NCBI RefSeq assembly: GCF_002575655.3
Contig: NC_053037.3
Span: forward strand, 450,957,793 to 451,021,792
DNA from: Aegilops tauschii subsp. strangulata
Taxonomy: Eukaryota > Streptophyta > Magnoliopsida > Poales > Poaceae
Length of the DNA: 64,000 bases
Reading direction: 5' to 3'
Positions 55,910-64,000 of the stretch are shown here, in pieces (the first letter of the stretch is position 1; every line of letters starts with the position of its first letter). Below the pieces are notes generated by a model. The model ran no database searches, was not told where the DNA came from, and saw nothing but the letters and a program-made list of their open reading frames with translations. Both the position numbers and the translations under genes were made by a program.

Positions 55910-56098
55910 CGTGACAAACAATCCAACACACAAGCACACAAGAAGCAAGCGAAAAAGAGGCGAACGGAAAAAGAGGGTGAATAAAACGGAAAGGGTGAAG
56001 TGGGGGAGAGGAAAACGAGAGACAAATGGCGAATAATGAAATGCGAGGGATAAGAGTTTATGATGGGTACTTGGTATGTCTTGACTTGTGTGCAGATC

Positions 56099-56116
56099 TC
56101 CCCGGCAACGGCGCCA
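56099..56116 (-). promoter_or_regulatory. Primer binding site of element A (tRNA-Asp type)
   Basis: Minus strand TGGCGCCGTTGCCGGGGA, same as element B, complementary to plant tRNA-Asp. Confidence 0.88.
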
Positions 56117-56127
56117 TAAATCCTTCT

Positions 56128-57659
56128 TGCTACCTCTTGAGCACTGCGTTGGTTTTCCCTTGAAGAGGAAAGGGTGATGCAGCAAAGTAGCGTAAGTATT
56201 TCCCTCGGTTTTTGAGAACCAAGTTAACAATCCAGTAGGAGACTACACGCGTGTCGCCTCATACCTACACAAACAAATAAGAACCATGCAACCAACGCGA
56301 TAAAGGGGTTGTCAATCCCTTCACGGCCACTTGTAAAAGTGAGATCTGATAGAGATAATAAGATAAATATTTTTGGTATTTTATGATATAGATTGAAAGT
56401 AAAGATTGCAAAATAAAATAGATTGGAAACTTATATGATGGAAAATAGACCCGGGGGCCATAGGTTTCACTAGTCGCTTCTCTCAAGATAGCATAAGTGT
56501 TACGGTGGGTGAACAAATTATTGTCGAGCAATTGATAGAAAAGTGCATAGTTATGAGAATATCTAGGCATGATCATGTATATAGGCATCACGTCCGCGAC
56601 AAGTAGACCGAAACGATTCTGCATCTACTACTATTACTCCACACATCGACCGCTATCCAGCATGCATCTAGAGTATTAAGTTCATAAGAACAGAGTAACG
56701 CATTAGGCAAGATGACATGGTGTAGAGGGATAAACTCAAGAAATATGATATAAACCCCATCTTTTTATCCTCGATGGCAACAATACAATGCATGCCTTAC
56801 TGCCCCTGCTGTCACTAGGAAAGGACACTGCAAGAAATATCAATCAAGTAGGCCAAACCAAACTGATAATTCGAAGAGACTTGCAAAGATAACAAATCAT
56901 ACATAAAAGAATTCAGAGAAGATTCAAATATTGTTCATAGATAATCTTGATCATAAACCCACAATTCATCGGATCTCGACAAACACACCGCAAAAAGAAT
57001 TACATCGAATAGATCTCAAAGAAGATCGAGGAGAACTCTGTATTGAGATCCAAAGAGAGAGCAGAAGCCATCTAGCTAATAACTATGGACCTGAAGGTCT
57101 GTGGTAAACTACTGACACATCATCGGAGAGGCTATGGTGTTGATGTAGCAGCCCTCCGTGTTCGATTCCCCCTTCGGCGGAGCGCCGGAAAAGGCCCCAA
57201 GATGGGATCTCATGGGTACAGAAGGTTGCGGCGGTGGAAATAGGGTTTTGTGGTGCTCTCGGATGTTTTCGGGGTATATGAGTATATATAGGCAAAAGAA
57301 GTCAGTCAGGGGAGCCATGAGGGGCCCACGAGGGTGGGGGCGCGCCTACCCCCCTGGGCGTGCCTCCCTGCCTCGTGGCCTCCTTGTTTCTTTCTTGACA
57401 TCCACTCCAAGTCACCTGGATTGCGTTTGTTCCAAAAATCACTCTCCCGAAGGTTTCATTCCGTTTGGATTCTGTTTGATATTCCTTTTGTGCGAAACAC
57501 TGAAATAGGCAAAAAATAGAAATTTGCACTGGGCCTTTGGTTAGTAGATTAGTCCCAAAAATAATATAGAAGTGTATAATAAAGCCCATTAAACATCCAA
57601 AACAGATAATATAATAGCATGGAACAATAAAAAATTATAGATACGTTGGAGACGTATCA
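56128..57659 (-). repeat. 5' LTR of element A (1532 bp)
   Basis: Plus-strand ends TGCTACCTCTTGAGCA...GGAGACGTATCA. Full length; the other copy is 3092-4513. TATATATA box at about 57283-57292 (minus strand). Flank at 57660-57664 is CATAC, the expected target duplication whose partner lies left of the window. Confidence 0.9.
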
Positions 57660-58254
57660 CATACTCACATCTCGACGGAAGCAGGGGCGAAGTAGGGTTA
57701 GGCCCTTCGTTTGCTTCCTCGTCACCGCAACTACAACCAAGTTCCGGCCCAGGGAATAGTTCTCGAGCACAGGAAATGGGGAGCACGGTGGCCCAGGAAT
57801 AAACGAGGTTTCATACGTCCCAATTCCATACGGAAATGCATAACAGGGGATAAAGGACTTATCTGAATCTGCAGCCCCCGGCAACCTTGGCTTGCCGTGG
57901 TCGGGTGCTTGAATCTGCAGCCCCCGGCAATGGCTTGCCGGGGTCGGGGATGTCGATCCGTCTCCCTGCCCTTAAATGGCTTAGCAGGAATGCCTGTGCA
58001 GCCTGCGAACCAAAGAAAAGAATGGAAAGGACGGAAAGACACACACACGACCTCTATGCTAGGGGTTAGTTGCCGTCGGGCACTATCAAACCTACCAAAG
58101 AGAGACTTAACCTAGCATGCATGCTAAAACTTAGGGCGCCAGCGCTTCATTTATTTATGCTCAGGGTCTGCGCCTGGCTCTGCACAAAGGGTTACATGCC
58201 TCATCGGCAAGGCTTGTACAAAAGGTGGTTTGCCGGGAGGCCCGGCAACGCGCC
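57660..58254 (-). other. 3' region of element E, no gene seen
   Basis: Downstream of integrase on the minus strand. A short tandem repeat of AATCTGCAGCCCCCGGCAA lies at about 57866-57930. Element A is inserted here, so E's 3' LTR is outside the window. Confidence 0.6.
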
Positions 58255-61200
58255 TCATGGGTAAAAGTTACGAAGATGTTCGATGTTCGAGGAGTTGCTC
58301 ACTGGGACACCATCTTCGGTCTCCAGGCGGACCGCGCCAGGCCAGGTGACTCGTATTACCCGATAAGGGCCTTCCCACTTCGGCATCAACTTGTTGGAAT
58401 TCTTGGCTGACTGAATGCGCCGAAGAACAAGGTCGCCTTCCTCAAGACTTCGGGCATGAACCTTGTGGCTATGGTAGCGGCGCAAGGCCTGCTGGTAGCG
58501 TGCAGCTCGCACAGCCGCCCGAAGACGATCTTCCTCAAGGCGCGTCGCGTCATCTTGCCGCAACTGCTCTTGCTCAAGCTCATCATCAGCGAGCACTCGA
58601 GGTGACCTGTATGTGAGTTCCGTGGGGAGAACTGCTTCTGCCCCGTATACCAGGGCAAAGGGTGTCTGGCCGGTGGCTCGATTTGACGTCGTTCTGATCG
58701 ACCAAAGAACCGTCGGCAACTCATCAATCCAGCGGCTTCCACACTTGTGCAGCCCGTCAAAAGTCTTTATCCTCCGGCCTCACAGTACTTCAGCATTTGC
58801 CCTCTCCGCTTGGCCGTTGCTCCGTGGGTGTGCCACTAAAGTGGAATAGACCTTGCTACTGAGGTCCTGGATGTATTGCATGAAGGTGCGGCTTGTGAAC
58901 TGCGTGCCGTTGTCGGTGATGACCCTGTTCGGCACACCAAAACGGCAAACTAGCCCCTTGAAGAACTTGACGGCTGACTGTGCTGTCACCTTCCTCACTG
59001 CTTCCACTTTGGGCCACTTTGTGAACTTGTCGATTGCGACGTACAAGTACTCAAAGCCCCCGACAACACGGGGGAAGGGGCCCAGTATGTCGAGCCCCCA
59101 GACCAAAAATGGCCAGGAGAGAGGGATTGTTTGAAGGGCTTGAGCTGGTTGATGAAGCTTCTTCGAATGGAACTGACACGCTTCACACTTGGTTACTAGT
59201 GCAGCTGCATCCTGGAGGGCTGTGGGCCAGAAGAAACCTTGCCGAAATGCTTTGTCGGCAAGGGCCCTTGACCCTATGTGGGAGCCCTCATACCTCCATG
59301 TATATCTGCCAACAGCTCTAGTCCGTCCTCTCGAGGAATGCACTTCAGCCTGACTCCGTTTGGCCTCCTTCTGTACAGGGTATCATCCACAAACTGGTAC
59401 ATGTTGGACCGATGGGCTACTTTCTCTGCTTCTTCCTGCTCCTCGGGGAGCTCTCCTGTTTGGAGGTAACAGACGGTGGGTTGCGCCCATGCCATAGCCT
59501 GGGGCTCGACGGCAAGGACCAAAGGCACATCTTCGGCCGCAGGGGCAGCTGCCTCTATGGTCAGGGCCTGGGCCCCCGTCGGAGGTAGTTGCCCCTCGGC
59601 AAGCTTGGGGTACCCGGCAACCTCCTTGCCGGCGGCTCCTGGGATCTCGGCGGGAAGGTACTTGCCGGGGCTTGTCTTCCTTCGCTTGTTCTGCCTTGTT
59701 GATGGCTCTACGGATGGTTGTATTAACTGAAGTACAAAGGTACCTGGTTCCATAGGCAACTTGAGGGCAGCGCGTTTTGACAGGTCGTCGGCAATGCTGT
59801 TCTCCACTCGGGGAACATGTTCTGCCTATAGGCCGTTGAAATGTTCTTCCAACTTCCTCACTTCATTCACATAGGCCTCCATCAACGGCTCTGGTAATCC
59901 TTGTTGACTTGCTTGACGACAAGCTGCGAATCACCTCTGATGATGAGCTTCTTGATTCCCAGGTCTGCCGCAAACCTCAGATCGGCAAGCAACCCCTCGT
60001 ACTCTGCCGTATTGTTTGTTGATTTTTCCCGGGGGAAGTGCATCTGGATTACGTACTTGAGGTGCTCTCCGGTGGGTGCGATGAGTAGCACGCCAGCACC
60101 AGCACCTTGGAGTGAGAAAGCTCCGTCAAAGTACATAATCCACTCACTGCTCGTCTCCTTGCCGGGAAGGGTGGTCTCTTGGATCTCCTCGTCGGGCGTT
60201 GCGGTCCACTCTACTATGAACTTTTCCAAAGCTCGGCTCTTGATTGTTGAAGTACTTTCAAACCTGAGGCCAATGCTCGACAGCTCCAGTGCCCACTCCA
60301 CAATCCTCCCTGTCGCATCTGGGTTGTGCAAAATCCATTGCAAAGGGAGGTGGGTGACGACATGATCTCGTGTGCTTGGAAATAGTGGCGCAGCTTTCTC
60401 GAGGCCATGAGAAGGACGAAAAGCAGCTTCTGCATTCCAGAATATCTTGACCTAGCCCCCTGCAAGAGGGAACTAACAAAATACACTGGGTGTTGCACCA
60501 TCTTCTTCTTCTGTCCTGCTTCGCCCATCCGCTCCGGCTCTGCCTCGGCGGGTCTGGGCCTTCCCGGGGGTTCTGATTTGCTGGCGTCAGGCTCTGCCGG
60601 GGAAGACCCCGGCTGGCCATCCGATGGCTCTGCTGCAACTGCTGCTTCTCCCTCAAGTTCCCTCTGTGCCACTAGCATAGCACTGACCACTTGATTCGTT
60701 GCTGCTAAGTACAGCAGCAACGGCTCCCGTGGTTTAGGCGCGACTAGTATTGGTGTGGAGGAGAGGAGAGGTACCTCTTCAAATCTTGCAGTGCTGCCTC
60801 TGCCTCCGGAGTCCATTTTATTGGACCCGCCTTTTTCAAAACTTTGAAAAAGGGGAGGGCGCGCTCAGCAGATTTGGAGATGAACCTACTCAGGGCAGGA
60901 ACGCAGCCGGTGAGCCTACGGACGTCTTTGACCCGTTTCGGCGCCTCAATCTACTCGATCGTATTGATCTTGTCGGGATTTGCATCGATTCCACGTTGAG
61001 ACACAAAGAACCCGAGAAGTTTGCCAGAGGGGACACCGAACACGCACTTCTCTGGGTTGAGCTTGAGGTTGATCTTGCGCAGGTTTGCGAATGTTTCTTC
61101 TAAATCCTGCACGGGTGTGGCCCTGTCCTTGGTTTTGACCACTATGTCATCCATATAAGCTTCCATATTTCAATGTAGCTGGGGCTCAAAACCAATCTGG

Positions 61201-61699
61201 ACTGCTCAGGCAAAAGTCAAACCAGCGCTCTTCAACCCGAAAGGCATTCGTAGAAAACAGTATGTACCACATGGGGTGATGAACGCGGTCTTCTCTTCAT
61301 CTTCCTTCATCATGAAGATCTGGTGGTACCCTGAATATGCATCGAGGAATGACAGCAGGTCACACCCGGCAGTGGAGTCTACAATCTAGTCGATGCGTGG
61401 CAGAGGGAAAGGATCCTTTGGATAGGCTTTATTGATGTCTGTGTAGTCAATACACAGCCTCCACTTCCCATTTGCCTTATGCACCACCACCGGATTGGCC
61501 AACCACGCGGGGTGGAGTACTCCTCTTACTAGGCCTGCCGCCTCCAAATTCTTGATCTCTTCAATGATGAACTCTTGTCGCTCCAAAGCTTGCTTCCTGA
61601 CCTTCTGTTTGACGGGCCGCGCGTGAGGATAGACAGCAAGATGGTGCTCAATCACCTCCCTGGGAACGCCGGGGATGTCAGATGCTTGCCATGCAAATA
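58255..61699 (-). pseudogene. Gypsy Pol polyprotein of element E, with stops and frameshifts
   Basis: RT begins at 61699 just after the insertion (FAWQASDIPGVPREVIEHHL). It continues with WRLCIDYTDINKAYPKDPF, and the catalytic box is EAYMDDIVVKT near 61160-61130. RNase H 1 lies at about 60800-60370 and retains HPVYFVSSLL. The second RNase H is at 60343-59882 (IMYFDGAFSLQGAGAGVLL, NNTAEYEGLL). Integrase has a Cys pair (CEACQ) and catalytic GLDILGP, ITDNGTQF and SNGQAERAN near 59200-58790. Its C-terminus has WEGPYRVI near 58350. In-frame stops occur at 61388-61386, 61208-61206, 61172-61170, 60953-60951 and 58782-58780; frameshifts lie near 60760 and 60365. The enzyme cannot be made intact. Confidence 0.92.
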
Positions 61700-62854
61700 T
61701 GTCGGGGTAAACGACCACGGGTAGCCTAACCGACTACCCCTGGTTCTTCAGAAAATTTATCAGGCCTTTGGGCCTTCAAGCACTCCAGGCGTTTGGGCCG
61801 CCTTCCCCGGCCGGCTAGCACTAAAGCCGACTCCCAGAAGGCGACCCAGCCTTACTGACTCCAAGAAGCCGGCCAAGAAGGATGCCGACTCCTAGAAGCC
61901 GGCCAAGATCACAACCACTCCTACATAACAACGACTTGACGGGGCATGGCCACAGTGCGGCCCACGACCCCCTAAGCCCGAGGCGGGCATGGCTACAGGA
62001 GGCCGTACGGGGGGGATGTCCCCCGTGCGGCCGGGCACTGTAGCCACGCCAGCTACGACGTCATCCACGACCCACTCCTGTACGGCCCAAGGACTGCGGG
62101 CCCCTTCAGTCAGAGAGAGGCGTGAAGGCGGCCCGGCTCTTCCTAGTCGGCCAAGAGTATAGCCGGCCTCCAGAAGCCGGCCACTCCCGTCCTCGAAGCA
62201 GGAGCCCCATTAAGGAGACAAGACGGGGTGAGGCTACAGTGATAGCCCCCGAGGCGGCCCACTGTAGCCATGCTCACCCCGACAAAGCCCTCATCATCAG
62301 AGGCGCGGCTACAGTAAGCGGCCGCCGACAAAACCCTAGGCGGTGGGGCCGGCCTGTCGACCGGGTAGCCGGCAGCCAGCGGGACCAAACAGCCAGCGGG
62401 ACCCAGCAGCCGACGGAGAAGCCGGCGAGCGTAGACACTGATGGCTGGGACCAGATCCCAGTCGGATTACTATTGTACCCCCGGGGGGTAGGCCTATATA
62501 AACCCCCCGGAGCACCCACGCAAAGTGTTAGCACCTCTGCATGTTTGGCTTCCAAGCATAGCACACGCACACACACCATAGATAGAGAGAGGCAAGAGCT
62601 AGCCTTGTTCTTCCTCTCCCTTGATCCCAACAGCTCTAGGAGCGATTGTAGCTACTCTTTATCGATCTAGTGATCATGCGGAGACCCCGCAGAGCAGGAC
62701 TAGGGGTGTTATCTCCTCGGAGAGCCCCGAACCTGGGTAAGATTCGCCGGCGTGCATGTCTTCGCCTCATCCCGTTTCCAGGCACCGGCGACGTTTTATT
62801 GGCTCCCACAATGATAAGCCATCCCTTGGCATATGTCGCACCAACCACCCGACA
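61700..62854 (+). repeat. 5' LTR of element D (1155 bp)
   Basis: Starts TGTCGGGGTAAACG and ends ACCACCCGACA, giving TGTCGG...CCGACA inverted ends. U3 has repeated GCCGGCC, AAGAAGCCGGCCAAG and CTGTAGCCA motifs. A TATATAAA box is at 62495-62502, followed by the probable transcription start region. Minus-strand RT coding of E stops exactly at 61699, which supports the boundary. Confidence 0.82.
62495..62502 (+). promoter_or_regulatory. TATA box in the LTR of element D
   Basis: GGCCTATATAAACCCCCC, a classic plant LTR promoter core about 360 bp before the LTR end. Confidence 0.7.
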
Positions 62855-62856
62855 TT

Positions 62857-62875
62857 TGGCACCCACCGTGGGGCC
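62857..62875 (+). promoter_or_regulatory. Primer binding site of element D
   Basis: TGGCACCCACCGTGGGGCC two bases after the LTR end. The form TGGCRCCCACCGTGGGGC is common in Tat-lineage elements; I do not name the tRNA. Confidence 0.75.
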
Positions 62876-62949
62876 AGGTGCACCGTCGTCCGGAGACCTG
62901 TTCTGGAGGGGAACCCTCTTCTTTCCCCGCGAGCGCAGCCAGCCTGCTG

Positions 62950-63884
62950 CGCCCGATGGCGTTTGCCCCGACGCGCTGCAAGGCGTCGACGACGTCTGCG
63001 CAACGAGCCGCCTCGCCAATCTGCTCGGCGATACTCGCATCTCCGACGAGCCTGCGTCCGATGCAGGCACCGACTACCCCGAGAGCCGTCTCGTCAGCCT
63101 CCTCGACCAACTTCACGTCTCCAGCGAGCCTGCTGCGGACATGGAGTCGGTCGGCTCCACCGACCCGATGCTCATCGACTCCGACACCGCGTCGCTCGAC
63201 GCTTACCCCTCCGACGTGGTGGTCTTCGACGACCCCCTCCCTCGAGCTGACAGCGGCAGCAGCGCTGTCACCGAAGTGCTGGTCATCAGCCACGTCTCCA
63301 ACTCGGGCGAGGACGCCCGCGGCGCTTAGCAAGCGGCGATGCACGACCTCTCCGTCCCCTTCCCGGCCGACGCCGACGCCGAGACCCTGGAGGCACGCCG
63401 CCTTGCCCTCATCGCGAAGAGCAAGAAGATAGCCTCGATGAGACGCCTCACCGAGGCCCACCAGCGCGAAGTCGACCGCGCCGCCTTCGGGACGCCGCCG
63501 CCTAGCGGCCCGAGCCGAGCCGGCTTCGTCCAGAAGCGCGGCGCAGCCGTTGCCGGCATGCTGGGCGCAGATCGCCCCGTCTACGCCACCCCGCTCGAGA
63601 ATCTGCGAGCCGCTCAGGCGGCAGTAGAGGAGCTCCAAGGGCTGGGAGCCGATGAGCTCCCCTACATGACAAGACGGATCCAGCAGCTGATCGACGCGGC
63701 TGCAGAACGGCACGATCCGGCGCCAGAGCTGATAGCCATCCCCCGCGCCGGGAGCACGCTGCAACGTCCCGCTCGCCGACTGCGAGCGGTGCGTACCGGA
63801 AGAAAGACAAGGAGCCGGCTGCCAGCCGCAGCCGGACTCGCATTACTATCGAGCGCGACGCGGATGGCCGCCCTCGAGCGATAG
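62950..63884 (+). pseudogene. N-terminal Gag region of element D with one in-frame stop
   Basis: A GC-rich plus-strand frame follows the PBS. It is open from within the LTR to a TAG at 63327-63329 (…SGEDARGA, stop) and continues in the same frame from 63330 (QAAMHDLSVPFPADADAE...) to 63884. The TAG replaces what is likely a CAG Gln codon. Residues after the stop are Ala/Glu/Arg-rich and helical (LENLRAAQAAVEELQGLGAD), fitting the N-terminal Gag of Tat-type elements, which lacks a strong domain signature. The last part may be frameshifted near 63770. The true start codon is uncertain, and the region is continued beyond the window. Confidence 0.55.
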
Positions 63885-64000
63885 AGCACCAGGGAAACCT
63901 GCCGCCTCCCCCACCTCGAAGAGAAAGACGCCTCACTCCACCGCCTGTCGCCCATCCGACTCTTGGCGACCGACTCGGCCGCCGAGAAGGAGTCGGCGAG

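Larger units (their letters stand above)
3092..57659 (-). mobile_element. Element A: non-autonomous Gypsy retrotransposon split by CACTA element C
   Basis: The minus-strand parts are the 5' LTR (57659-56128), PBS (56116-56099), gag-protease (55909-53958), spacer (53957-52926), a 46.6-kb insertion (element C), the rest of the internal region (6363-4514) and the 3' LTR (4513-3092). Apart from C, only about 8 kb belongs to A. The two LTR copies differ by scattered substitutions and one roughly 36-bp indel (near 3665-3710, absent near 56833) and look about 95-97% identical by eye. No reverse transcriptase, RNase H or integrase is seen, so A would depend on enzymes in trans. It sits in the 3' region of element E. 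Confidence 0.85.
57660..61699 (-). mobile_element. Element E: Tat/Retand-like Gypsy retrotransposon, internal part
   Basis: Domain order RT, RNase H, a second (archaeal-like) RNase H, integrase on the minus strand. The order and the second RNase H are typical of the Tat lineage of plant Gypsy elements. Interrupted by D at 61699/61700 and by A at 57659/57660. Confidence 0.88.
61700..64000 (+). mobile_element. Element D: plus-strand Gypsy retrotransposon, 5' part
   Basis: Complete 5' LTR, PBS and gag start, running off the right edge. Inserted in the RT domain of element E in the opposite orientation. Left target flank AAATA (61695-61699). Confidence 0.85.

Noticed and set aside
62756..63250. 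164-codon Arg/Pro-rich plus-strand ORF
   Set aside because: Alternate frame over the PBS and gag of element D; the other frame has gag-like composition and continues past a single stop.

Overview
This looks like intergenic DNA from a Triticeae grass (wheat, Aegilops or barley group). The reasons are an Angela/BARE/WIS-type Copia LTR (ends ...CCCCAACA, PBS close to initiator tRNA-Met), very typical Triticeae Gypsy LTRs primed by tRNA-Asp, Stowaway MITEs beginning CTCCCTCCGT, and large CACTA transposons. I see no prokaryotic feature, no rRNA or tRNA gene and no clearly functional host gene. Almost the whole window is one nested stack of transposable elements. Family names are from memory; a TREP search would settle them.

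Nesting, oldest to youngest as far as the junctions show. Element E, a minus-strand Tat/Retand-like Gypsy (57660-61699), was hit in its reverse transcriptase by plus-strand Gypsy element D (5' LTR 61700-62854, gag running off the right edge), and in its 3' region by minus-strand Gypsy element A. A has its 5' LTR at 56128-57659, gag-protease at 53958-55909, 3' internal region at 4514-6363 and 3' LTR at 3092-4513. The 3' LTR of A was hit by another minus-strand Gypsy, B (LTR 1736-3091, gag 1-1478, the rest beyond the left edge). The interior of A was split by a 46.6-kb CACTA transposon, C (6364-52925). It is bounded by CACTAC(A)8 termini and a TAT target duplication.

C is mostly filler. In order it holds: a GGCC-rich subterminal array (6.8-7.6 kb); a minus-strand six-exon gene relic (8008-10614); CT/CA-rich simple repeats (13.2-15.1 kb); MITEs; an inverted second copy of its own 3' end (22.6-26.7 kb); several short intronless ORFs with TATA-like boxes; a patchwork of duplicated modules with F-box-like and SINA-like RING gene fragments (31.7-38.7 kb); a ~450-bp tandem array split by a MITE (39.1-40.9 kb); a degenerate Angela-like Copia element F (41367-48968, 5' LTR truncated); and finally its repeat-rich 3' end (48969-52925).

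Nearly all coding matter is decayed. Elements E, D and F carry in-frame stops that mostly fit C-to-T changes at CGA or CAG, as expected for methylated, silenced DNA. The best preserved ORFs are the gag of B, the protease of A and three short ORFs inside C (18636-19031, 26894-27412, 35718-36221), none with a recognised function. All positions and identities were read by eye without alignment software.
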